Position numbers and translations under genes: made by a program. The notes beneath the pieces are model-generated. The model worked only from the letters and a program-made list of their open reading frames with translations, ran no database searches and was not told the origin of the DNA. A stretch of 64,000 nucleotides of DNA from Aquila chrysaetos chrysaetos. Taxonomy: Eukaryota > Chordata > Aves > Accipitriformes > Accipitridae. Every line of letters begins with the position of its first letter. Position 1 is the stretch's first letter. This document shows positions 1 through 14,200 of this stretch, in pieces. Location: NCBI RefSeq assembly GCF_900496995.4, contig NC_044006.1:19738214-19802213 (forward strand), in the 5' to 3' direction.

Positions 1-71
1 GTGGGGGAAGGGGGGGAAGTGAGTGAGCAGCTGTGTGGTGCTTAGTTGCTGGCTAGGGTTAAACCACAACA
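1..71 (-). mobile_element. Endogenous retrovirus LTR fragment, cut by window edge
   Basis: Read on the reverse strand, this begins TGTTGTGGTTTAACC and continues through a segment containing ACTAAGCACCACACAGC into a C-rich stretch. This is the start of an LTR type I recognise from many bird genomes. The same type occurs in the opposite orientation at 26113. The element is truncated by the left edge of the window, so its length and coding content cannot be judged. It sits in an intron of ANLN. Family assignment is from memory of avian repeats, not from a database. Confidence 0.6.
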
Positions 72-1064
72 GAAAGGAATGCAAAACCCACAAACCCGAA
101 GTGGGGAATTGGCTAAACTTCCTTGAAGCCCTCGTTGAGAAATGGATTTTACTGTGATTTGGTACAATAGAAGCTAATGTTCCCTGATGTAGCATGTAGG
201 GTTATAGTTGTCTTTGCTGATAAAAATCCAGGACTGATGCAACTTATTTCTATTATGTGGAAACATTGTACTATTTTTGCTTCTCAAATGGTCATGCAGA
301 CTCCTGCCTGGTGCTTAGAATTTTGCTCTGCTGTACTGTAGGGCCAAATACATGAGCAAGCCATGCATGCTGTCTTAGTTGAGTATATCTACCATGTAAA
401 AATTATTTGATAACCTGCTTGTGCACATGTGTATCGTGTCTGGGAGGAAGCTGCAGCATGCCTACAATTCAAAGGCGATTGAATTAATTTCTAACCATAA
501 TATCTATTTCAGTGTTCTGCAGGCTTCACTGAGGCCTACAGATGTACACTTTTAACTACTTGGGGTTACTCTTGTTCATCTTAACTACTAGCAAAATTTA
601 ATTCCATTTGACTGACATTGATTCCATGGCTTTAAAAGCTACTTCGTTGTTGTATACATATGCCTATTCCCTGGCAAATGGTTTTTTCTTTGTATTTGAG
701 CAGCAACTTCAACCTTTCTGGTTTTTCTAGTAAGACAAAGCAGCAATGTTTCTGATTTTTTTTTTTTTTTCCCAAGATTCTTATAGTATTGCTTATTCAG
801 ATTAAACAACAAAATATGGTATGTAGAATGCCCTGCAGATTATTGTTTGCTTGTTGAATTAGCAATTTGTCTCTTAGCTTCCCTGTGGAAAAAAAAAGAA
901 GGGATGTGATTTCTTGACAGTAGTGGTGGGAGCACTCAATGTAATGGGGTGCTATGTGTGGAGGGATTGGGGGAAGTACAAAGGCAGTCCTTGTTGCATG
1001 CTCCTCCTCAAAACTCTTGAACATCAAATAACCTTTTAACCAATCTCTGGTACAGTAGTTAAGC

Positions 1065-1109
<45 letters not shown>

Positions 1110-1665
1110 TGGTAGAAGATAGGGCTTGGAACCTCTTGTGTTAGAAATGACTTAACACACGTCTTCAATACCTTGAGTGCCAGTTGAGAAGAACGGCTTT
1201 CATTACTTTTTCCCCTTCTAGGTTTTCTTATACAAATATTTATCTGAGTAGGCACTACTACATCAGTATCTGCCAGAAATACTTGCGGCATCCAAGTACC
1301 AATCCTGTTTAAGCCCACTTTGATATTTTCCACACAGCTTAATGTCAAACTGAAGCAGAAGCTTGCAGGGTGTGGACTGGTGCCTTGTGTTGTTTTTAAC
1401 CACACTTGGAGTGCCTGTTTTTCTAAATAGAAGCATGTTTGTGCATATGTCCTGAGCAAACTAATAAGCAAATAAGTCTTGAAAAGCTTCTAAATGAACT
1501 TGAAACAAAAAGTGGTTATTACTGTCTTGCTTGAGACTGACTGCTTCTTTCTGGCTGAAGATCTAAGAACAAGACAGTGCTAACATCCTGGTGCAGGTGG
1601 CTTGCTTGAACTGGTAGAGTTGAGACATGTCAAAATTAAATGACTAAATGTTTTACTTTTTGCAG
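72..1665 (+). other. ANLN: ANLN intron (3' part)
   Basis: This is intronic sequence upstream of the first ANLN exon in the window. It is AT-rich and holds a 39-base T run at 1069-1107. The intron ends in a pyrimidine-rich tract and the acceptor TTTTTGCAG. I see no exon, RNA gene or clear transposon in it apart from the LTR piece at the left edge. Confidence 0.75.
1069..1107 (+). repeat. Poly(T) tract, 39 bases
   Basis: An uninterrupted run of 39 T in an ANLN intron. It could be the tail of a retroposed element on the reverse strand, but no recognisable body is attached. Its length is likely to vary between individuals. Confidence 0.95.
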
Positions 1666-1752
1666 GTTCCTGTTTTGTCTCCTTTGGAAGGTCATATATA
1701 TCTAAAGTTAAAATGCCAAGTGGACTGCTCTATGGAGGAGAAAGGGTTCTTG
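1666..1752 (+). CDS. ANLN: ANLN coding exon: start of C-terminal PH domain
   Basis: This 87-nt exon is in phase 0 at both ends, encodes 29 residues and is flanked by TTTGCAG and GTAAGG. The translation includes [17 protein letters not shown] and MEEKGFL, which closely match the vertebrate anillin segment opening the C-terminal PH domain. Anillin is a scaffold of the contractile ring that links actin, myosin and septins to the membrane. Its AHD, C2-like and PH domains lie at the C terminus and bind RhoA, phosphoinositides and septins. The four exons in this window encode the last 163 residues; the rest of the gene lies to the left. Identification is by remembered similarity to mammalian anillin and by the next three exons continuing in frame. 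Confidence 0.93.
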
Positions 1753-5444
<3,692 letters not shown>

Positions 5445-5617
5445 CATCCTTTGGGCCGGATAAACTTGGCTAACTGCACTAATCATGAGATCGAACCTGC
5501 CAATAGGGAGTTCTGTGCCCGTCCCAACACTTTTGAACTAATAACTGTCCGACCTCAGAGGGAGGATGACAGAGAGACTCTTGTCAGCCAATGCAGAGAC
5601 ACACTCTGTGTTACAAA
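5445..5617 (+). CDS. ANLN: ANLN coding exon: PH domain
   Basis: This 173-nt exon starts in phase 0 and ends after two bases of a Lys codon. The translation begins [20 protein letters not shown] and includes the very conserved stretch [20 protein letters not shown], then CRDTLCVTK. It continues the anillin PH domain. The acceptor is CTTTCAG and the donor GTGAGT. The sequence is under obvious protein constraint and I see no frameshift or damage. Confidence 0.96.
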
Positions 5618-6130
<513 letters not shown>

Positions 6131-6990
6131 ACTCAGGAAGGGAAATATGAAGAAAATATGTATGCAAAAACCCACATGAACTACACAAAAAAAACTTAAA
6201 TGAAAATGTGGGAAGTCCTCTGGGTCACTTATGCTTTAAATTTGAGAGAGTATTTAACATTATACAGGACTATGTTATGCAGTATTTTTATTTCACTTTA
6301 AGAATTTTAAAACTCTTTTACTTCCTAGCTTTTAAGTATGGTAGGAAGCAATTAGCTGTTTCTAAATGTGCTAAATATTTATGTAACTCCTTTTTTGGAA
6401 GTGTTTTTTAGCTAAGTACATTCTCTTCTTCAAACAACTAAATTATTGCAGGAAATCACACTTCAGGGCAGGAAGAGGGGGCAAGCTAGTGAAAAAAACA
6501 AGCCTACTAGATAACTCAGCTCCCTGAAAAAATCAATAGCTCAGAGTTCTCTTACAAGGATGGAGCTGAAGCACAAGACTTAATATTGGAGCATTTGTCA
6601 GGTTTTTTTGTAATGATCAGGCACAGAAGTTACTAGTAAATTTTATTCTACAACATGCAATATAGATATTTCTTGCTTGCACGGTGTCCTTGTCAGAACA
6701 AACATACACAATATATTCATACTTCTTTTGCAATTTCTCATACAAACTTCTATGGATAAGTGCATGGCATGTATACTATATGGTTTACAGGTGTGGAATT
6801 ATGTATGCAGTATATTGCACTTTGATAGAAATGAAAGGTCTTGAATATTTTTGTTAGGACTGAGATATAACAAAAAACAAACAAACAAATTAGGTTTAGG
6901 GTTGTATATGTCAGTATTTCCTGGGACTCATGGTTTGTACAAGCTACAATTCTCCTCCATTTGAGAACCAGGAATAGGTTGTAAAAGTGC

Positions 6991-7020
6991 TTTTTTTTTT
7001 TTTTTTTTTTTTAAAAAAAA
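6991..7020 (+). repeat. T22 followed by A8
   Basis: A run of 22 T is followed directly by 8 A inside the ANLN 3' UTR. In RNA the A block could pair with part of the U block. It is a length-variable tract. Confidence 0.95.
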
Positions 7021-7411
7021 CACTACAAAGCTGCTATGTACCAGCTAATACTCTGCTGGCCTAAAGTATGGGTATTCCTCCCCCTCATAGACATGTCCAT
7101 AAATGCAAATAAAAACAGTACTTCAGAACCATCATTAAAATGGCAAAACTTCTCAGTTGAAACTTGCAATTTTCACAGCTTTTTGCTGGGCTTAGTGAAA
7201 TACTATCTCATTACTTCACTATTGTGAATACAATAGTGGAATACTTAAAATTGCTATTGCTGTTATATATTCACACTTGAAACACTAAATTCTGTTAGCT
7301 TATACTATTTTCATCCTGCCACTTTTGTACTTGCTTTTAAATCTAGTTTTCTTTTTCTGATGTCTTTAAATGTTTCCAAACTATGTATTGAGATTTATTT
7401 TATTCATTTAA

Positions 7412-7417
7412 AATAAA
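7412..7417 (+). terminator. ANLN: Probable ANLN poly(A) signal (AATAAA)
   Basis: A canonical AATAAA is followed within about 30 bases by TTTCTGCTTCTTTC and then GTGTTTGAG, a plausible U/GU-rich downstream element. It lies 1.28 kb after the stop codon. The signal at 7108-7113 is a possible alternative. Confidence 0.7.
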
Positions 7418-10290
7418 GAATAAGACACTTTCTGCTTCTTTCATAATGTCATCTATGTGTTTGAGATACTAGTTTGTAGGCTAGAAGAAGAAAAGCTGGA
7501 CTCCACACAGTGTTTAAGAAAGGATTCCATTCAGTATGTGTATCCCAAAATACCACTTGATTTGGGAAGATAATGTGATGCCTCAGGGGTAGCTAGCACC
7601 AAATTTTGTAGTGGGAAGCCAGATTGTCCATGGGCAGTTTCCATGAATTGCTTTGTTCATATATGAATGTAGAAGCTGCTAGAGACCAGCAGTTCATCAA
7701 GTATGGAGAGGCGAGATGGTTCTTTTCTCTTGTGATAGAGACATGGCAGCAGAGTAGCAATAGACCATGGAAAGTGGAACAGTAAATTTTGTCTGTGAAT
7801 ACACAGTAGGCTGTCTACTTTTAACTTTGAAGTGGATATTAATAAAAAAATCATTAAATATAAAATTATGAAATGAATCCATAGAAAGATCTTAAGAATG
7901 GAACTGGATATATCTAAGGGAATGACACATTTTTATTTAGGTTAATTGGGCTATTATCCATTGTAGAAACTAATCTGTGTGTGTTCATTGCCCAAGATGA
8001 AAAATTATCCTCATCAAGGAAAGGTATAATGTGTAATGGGTGATGTAAGTTAGAAAAGCTGACCTGGATGGTGAGTTCTAGACACAAGCTGTCAGTGGCA
8101 ATGATGTGCTACTGTAGCCAGCAGAAGTGTGTGACGCTAGCTGAGCAGCAAGCCTGCATTTACAGCGTTACTGACTTGCACTGCTGTGTACCTTCTCCCC
8201 TCCTGCATGCCCCTGCTCTTTTAAGGGTGAGCTGTGGAAAATTTTTCAAAAATGTTGGCAAGCATTTTTTTTTTCCATATTTGTTGGAGATCCTTTTCGA
8301 AGAGGCCAGACAGCGTGAATTCAATAGCTTCAGGTAGCTATAGATGTTCTATACCTCAAAAATAGTTCCTACTGTCTGATTTCAAACAAAGCTTTAAGTT
8401 TTGTAAAAATGGTTTATGAACAGAATAACCTCAAAAAACCCCTTCCTATTTGCAGTGCATTGGAACTAGCCAGTGACATAATTCTTCCTCTATTCAGGTG
8501 CTCTGACTCTCCCCCCAAAAAGACCTTGATAGTACAGATTTCTAGAAGAAATGGTCTGCTATAAAGTTTGAATTTCATGAAACTACTTAGCTTTCTGAGA
8601 GAAACTTCTTTTTTTTCCTGCTTATTTCTCTCTTCCCCATGCATTTGTCACATTCAACCAACCTAGGCACCAGGAGATAGTTAAACTAATGGAATAGACT
8701 AGGATTCATAGTTTGTAACTGCTTTAGAATAAATAAGCTTTTTCAGAAGCATTTCTTTAAATATAGGACATTTATTTTTAGAGTGGTACTGATAAGTGAT
8801 GGATGGTTGGGGGTGCAGATCTTCAGCTGGTTTCTGCATTCTTTGAAATAATGGAGAGACACAGCAGTTGTAAAAGCTGACAGCTTAATAGGCCTGAAAT
8901 TCATCTTTATTTGCAAATGGTTACTACATTAGTTACAAATCAAATTTCTGCATCCAGCCTAATTCTGAACTGCAGAGCTCGCCTCTGAGGCATGAGGACA
9001 TAGGGTTTGGTTAGTGCTCCTTCAGCCAGTCATGAATTCCCTCAGAGACCCTGTATCATGTATGGAGCAATTATACTGGGCAAATCACAGAGCTTTGCTT
9101 TGGGGTTCAGCTGTGTGGGTTTCAGGTTGTTTTTGAGAAGATGCTGTTCTAATTTTATAAGAAAGCTTTTTTTTTTTTCCATTGTTCAGAAATTCAAGAT
9201 GTTCACTAATAAGAAACTCTATAAATGGAAAATGCTTTGCTCTGGGCAATGAAGCTTATTTTAGCTGAGGAAATTTCAGTTTTAGTAGCTTGTAAAACTC
9301 CTAATTGGCGTTATTAAATCCCAACCTCAAATGAAATACAATCATTTGCAATGAAATTGCCTGAAAATTTGGCTTCTAAACACATACTGTTCCCTTCCCC
9401 CTTTTAATTGCTACATTTCTGTATTTTGGTGTAGAGGAAATTATCTGATATTCTGTAATTATTGTCTGTGCTGTACTTGGTCTATAGTAAAACCATGTGG
9501 ATGCACTTGTTTCTGTCCTTGTGCTGTTTTTAATGAAAGATAGGAAGCCTGGATAGGCAATAAAAAAATAGGTAGAAGGTGATCTACCTGGCCAGTGTGC
9601 ATCAAATGTTATGCTGTTTGTTGGAGAGAATTTGTACAGGAAGCAGGTAGATTTCCTTTTCCTTCCAATGCTAAACAGACTTCCTCAAGCATGCCTCTGT
9701 GGAGTTGAAACTGTTTCTTGGGAGACTGGATATTTTGGTAACATCTAAATGCCTTGAATGAATTGGGGCCTTATTAGTAAGTATCATTCAATTAAGAAAT
9801 GTATTCCCTTTTGGTTTCCTAAAGTAGGTGACTTGAATATTTACTTAAATGCTAGCAGTAGTCCCAAATGAATTTCTATCTTAATAAAAGATGTGGCATT
9901 GACTGTACTCTAAAAAAAAAGGAAGAGGATCTAGGATAACAATAATACGTGCTTCAATCAAATAGCACTAGCCAAGTCATCTTCTGCCTATTCAAAATAC
10001 TGAGCAGATGCACCTCCTACAGCTGTGGCCAGTGTGCTAAGGTCAATATGCAGCCAGGCCATCTCCTTTAGTTTGGACTGCAGCCTAAGAGCTGGCTCAT
10101 GGGTGATGCAGCCTTAGGCAAGGGATGTGTTCAGAACAAAGAGCAGATTTTGTTGGGTTTCAGTCATGGCATGTTAACACTTTCTATTTACCAGATTTTT
10201 TTTTCCCCACCCGTAATTAATGCCATTTTATGCTATCTGATCCCTTCATCACCAGTAAGGTTGTGAGTAGGGTAGAGCTGTCTCGTAATT

Positions 10291-10313
10291 TTTAAATATT
10301 TATTTATTTATTT
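10291..10313. repeat. TTTA-rich microsatellite
   Basis: An imperfect run of ATTT/TTTA units. On the reverse strand it reads as several overlapping AATAAA hexamers. It could therefore act as a distal poly(A) site for AOAH, though the nearer signal at 10938 is the more likely one. Confidence 0.7.
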
Positions 10314-10737
10314 GCTAAGAGCATTGGATAAGCTAGTGAAAAAACTACTAGTAATTCTCAACCTTCAAGTCTGTGTATGAAGTAGAGCAGGTAAGGGCTG
10401 CCCAGTATCTTCAGTGATTCCCTGGGTCATGCCTGTAAAAGATACAGGACTGGCTATGTCATATTTGTTAGGAAGCAAGAGAGCAAAGATGTACTAAAGG
10501 TTGAAAAAGCAACCTGGTTTAAATACATGAAGGGTTGTCAAGCTACTACCTTGTTAGTGGCGGTGGGGAAGAGAACCTGTGCTGAGTCAGCCTGCACTAA
10601 TGCTGCCAGGCAAATCAAAATCCTAGTGCCTTGTTATTCCTGGCACATTTTAATAAGCAAATAGCAGCTAAATAATGTATTGACAGTCAGGGTAATTACA
10701 TACACACAATTTATAGCAACATAATGAGTTTGGGTTG

Positions 10738-10753
10738 CCCCCCCCCCCCCCCC
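10738..10753 (+). repeat. Poly(C) tract, 16 bases
   Basis: An uninterrupted run of 16 C just beyond the 3' end of AOAH. On the AOAH sense strand this is a G run, which can pause polymerase downstream of a poly(A) site. Confidence 0.9.
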
Positions 10754-10821
10754 GTTTTGGGGATCAGATTAACTGTTGAAACAGTACAAATGGAAAGCCC
10801 AGAAATAATGTTCTGCAGGGG

Positions 10822-10840
10822 AAAAAAAAAAAAAAAAAAA
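10822..10840 (+). repeat. Poly(A) tract, 19 bases
   Basis: A simple A run between the two genes. No retroposon body is recognised next to it. Confidence 0.9.
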
Positions 10841-10919
10841 GAGGTAGGGCTAGGAGTTTGCTATATATAGAAAAAAAAATTGAACAGATTTGCAAACCAG
10901 TACAATAAATGGTCTAGCT

Positions 10920-11146
10920 GGCAGGTATCCTTTGATTTTTATTTTTGTTGCTCCACAGAAAAAGCATAGCATACTAGTGCAGGTGAGATACAAACCAAAA
11001 AGAATGCTGTTGTGTTATGTCTGCTGCTACTGGCTCCGATAACTTGCCCTCCTCCTTTTTTTGTGTGTGTTGTTAATCATCTTGTTTTGTGCAATGCACT
11101 GGGAAGCATCACCGTAAACCATGTCAGGGCTCTGGTAGTTTGGAAG
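10920..11146 (-). other. AOAH: Probable AOAH 3' untranslated region
   Basis: This is sequence between the AOAH stop codon and the nearest reverse-strand AATAAA (10938-10943). It would give a short 3' UTR of about 220 nt. The end is inferred; a distal site near 10300 would make it about 850 nt. Confidence 0.5.
10938..10943 (-). terminator. AOAH: Probable AOAH poly(A) signal
   Basis: TTTATT on the + strand is AATAAA in the AOAH direction, 204 nt after the stop codon. About 45 bases further along in the AOAH direction is a T/GT-rich stretch containing TTTATTGTACTGGTTTG, a plausible downstream element. Confidence 0.5.
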
Positions 11147-11275
11147 TCAGTGTCCACCTTGATCTTTGAATATAGCTTCAATCTGGTCGTTGAATGGATT
11201 CTCCCTTCCAAGCACTTGAGGCCATTCATGTAGCGCCTTCTGCCAGGTAATTCTTGTTCCAAGGGCTGCAGCAAT
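11147..11275 (-). CDS. AOAH: AOAH terminal exon (C terminus and stop)
   Basis: On the reverse strand a CTGTCTGCAG acceptor is followed by 42 codons and a TGA at 11147-11149. The translation starts IAAALGTRITWQKAL and continues through HEWPQVLGRENPFN to FKDQGGH. Human AOAH has the same end, with WPQILGKENPFN and DQGGH as the last residues, so the match is unambiguous. This segment is the final helix and tail of the GDSL-type hydrolase domain. The exon starts in phase 0, fitting the previous exon at 17502-17578. AOAH is a secreted or lysosomal enzyme of macrophages and other phagocytes. It removes secondary (acyloxyacyl) fatty acids from lipid A and so inactivates lipopolysaccharide. Confidence 0.95.
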   Translation of the reverse strand: MAAALGTRITWQKALHEWPQVLGRENPFNDQIEAIFKDQGGH

Positions 11276-14200
11276 CTGCAGACAGCACAAATACTATCAA
11301 TTTCTTGTGTATTTATAATGTAGTTGTTTCATGCCAGCATTTAGGACACCCTACCATAAAGAAGACTCCCCTGTACAGCCATGTGATGGACTGTAACCTC
11401 TAACCAAAGAAAATACCCCACTCCAGCTGCCTGAACAGGGGAAAATCCTGAACAGTAAACATAACATAAGGACTGTATATCTGCACCTCCCTGACCAGCC
11501 ATTTGGTCTAATGATACTCTCCAACCACTTCCTGATGCCTATGATGTCTTGTCTATAAACTTCTACTCAAAAGCCCTAGAGTCTGATTTTTTTTTTTCCC
11601 CTCAAAACATCTTGAAAGTATTTCAAAAGCACTGCTTAGATATAATGCATGAAACTCTTGCAAGTCTGAAGGAATTCATGCTCCTAAATGCCTCTTACAC
11701 TTCTAATAAATATTCTCTCTGCTATCCTGTAAGGAAGTCATGGGTGTTGAGGAAAAAGAGGCCCAATTATATTTAGGTTCAAAACTACCCAGTTCTGATG
11801 CTCTAAGTTTGTGCCTGCTGCTGGTTGTCTTCAGAGCTTTTTTCCATGAGACCTGTAGAAGTGGTAAAATAGCTTTTCTCCTTGATATTAGAACTGCTCC
11901 AGCTTTCATAGAGGTTTTTGCCCTAGAAGTTATGCACCAAAGAGTAACTCTATCTGCTGTACGGCCAGGGTGAAAAACATCAAGTGTAGCAGCAAGGGGA
12001 AGAGAGAACAGCCTGATTCTCCTTTAACCGAGTTTTCTCACCCTGCTAACACGTTTTTGTTTTAACTTCTGACCTACAATTATATTTTGCGTATATGGTA
12101 ACTTCACTTTCAACCCTAAAACTCACTCTGATGTTGATTGTGATTATGAGGTTTAGAGCTAACAAAGCCTTTTTTTTTTAAGGGCCAAGATGGGTTTATG
12201 GAATCAAACTATTTGAACACTGTTATTTTGGACTTTGGGAACAGACTGGAGCCTTTGGGGAATTTTTAATGCACTTCTTTTTAAACCCTGTGCTTTTGAA
12301 AGAAGCTGTAATGAGGGGCCAGGAGACAAAAACTTTCTTTTTTTCAGAGCTCATGTACAAAGAGACACATTTGTGGAGTGGAAGCTCTTAGACTCTGGTC
12401 ACTCAAGGTCTCATTAAGCTAATGGAGGAATTGGGGCAGGGAGGAGGGATAGGGGAGATGATTGTGCAATAGGGTGTTTTCTCCTGGTTGAAATTTCTAA
12501 TGTGACCAAATGTGGTTATTCTGGGATACCCTATGGCTGCCAGAGGGCTGTGACCTGTGTCTCTCAGAGTGGTCCATTCTGGCATGGTAGTCTCCAAAAC
12601 TCTTTCACAAGTCCCTAACCCTTCCATATGTTTTTTAGCAGAGTGGGTGGGTTGGTTGGTTGGTTTAAAAAAACTCTACTATCTTGGCATGGTGCACCCA
12701 CTGCAAAAGTATCACTAGAGGTATGCTCTACAGTGTTCAGGCTACTGTTGACTGGCAATTTAAGGCATATGTGCTTAGACTGCCCTAAGTTATGTAGGTC
12801 CTGCTCAGACATCATTTCATGTGGTCCTGATTTCAATAATTTACTCTGGATGAGTAGTGCTGCACAGAGAAGGGTTCATGATTCTAGAAATCACTTTTCT
12901 CATAGGTCTCCTTTAAATTCCAAAGTTCTTGTGCTTTGAAACCTGCTACAATTTGTATGTTTTTTGCAATTAATTTTTTGTGAAGACGACAACCCCTAAG
13001 CAATTTTTTTTTTTTAAAGGAAATATTACCCATTCCTCATAGAGCTCTGGGTGACTGCAACTGGGAGGTGGCTGTGTTATTTCAGCAGCTTCTGGCTATC
13101 TGTTTTCTCCTTCTGCACCAAACTGGCGATGGGCATGCTTCTCAGCAAAGTGTAAATACCCAACTTATCTGATATGCATCACTTCAGGGTTTTCTCTTTT
13201 TTTCTGGCTGGAACGTGTTTTGCTATGACTTAAGGAAAAGAACAGGAGAAGCTAATCACACTCAAGCTGTGCTTTCCTGCCTGTACATAATCATTAAGAA
13301 TCTTCCAAGCGTCTCAGGTTCCAGTTTGTGACGCTCAGGGCTTTCGCATTCTCCCTGGTAACTTCATAAAAGCAAGAAATGAAGCTGTTTATGCAGGATC
13401 CTGTTGAAATGCATGGCCCTGTCATCCAAACAAAGCGATCAGCTGCTCTAGAGAGAAGTGATGTCCTTGAAGCCACCTGGCATTCACAAGAATTTGCAGT
13501 GAAATTTTGTAGTAAGGAAGAGATGCTGAAGAAAATCCCCGGACTCCCTCTACAGTCAATGGGAAGAGAAAGTCAGATTTCTTCCAAGGATAACCGAGTT
13601 GGACTTCAGGAAATGGCGTCTCAAAGACAGCTCTAGAGGGAACTTAGCAGGACTGAGTGATATACTTTGCTTTTAGGTGTCAAAAGTAAATGGAGTGAAT
13701 TTCCTCTACCTACAGCCTGAGCTAGGTGTGTTGGGAAAAAACCTCATGGAGCCCAATTTTAACTTTTAAACTTAAGAGGAATGCAGTTATGCCAAGAATG
13801 ACTGTTTTGTTTGTAGCCTTCTGTTTTGCAACTCAATAAAAACATGCAGGAAACCCCCTTCCCCGCCAAGAAATTTGCAGTAAGGGAATGTGGTTCTGGG
13901 CCTGGCTAAACAAATGAGCACTTGGTGTTTATCCCTTCTTTCAAGGATTTTTAAATATAAAATACTGCCTGGAGCAGGGACTATGGGGGCTAGTTTTTCC
14001 TGCCTGAGTGTCCTAACCTAGCCTTTTTCCAATACACGAAAAACCAGAATAACTGCTAATGGGATGGGGGAGTGTTGCCTCTTTTCTTATTTCCTTTTCC
14101 TTCTCCTTGCAATGATAAGTAAGCAAGCATCAGTTAGGAAGGTTTAATTCCCTCCCACATCTCTCCTGCATGGCTGGACTGCTGGACTACTGGATATACA

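Larger units (their letters stand above)
6131..7435 (+). other. ANLN: ANLN 3' untranslated region
   Basis: This is AT-rich sequence between the stop codon and the poly(A) signal at 7412-7417. It holds a T22-A8 block at 6991-7020 and another AATAAA at 7108-7113, which could give a shorter transcript. AU-rich motifs such as TATTTA occur near 6380. The exact cleavage site, placed 15-20 bases after the signal, is inferred. Confidence 0.75.
7440..10920. other. Intergenic region between converging ANLN and AOAH
   Basis: About 3.5 kb of AT-rich DNA separates the 3' ends of the two genes. It contains a C16 tract at 10738-10753, an A19 tract at 10822-10840 and a TTTA-rich stretch at 10291-10313. Small open frames such as 8068-8337 (89 codons) and 9007-9252 show no similarity I can recognise and no supporting gene structure. 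No promoter-like CpG-rich block is visible. Confidence 0.8.

Noticed and set aside
11077..11274. 65-codon - strand frame over the AOAH last exon
   Set aside because: It is a shadow. A different frame over the same bases gives the real AOAH C terminus ending in FKDQGGH.
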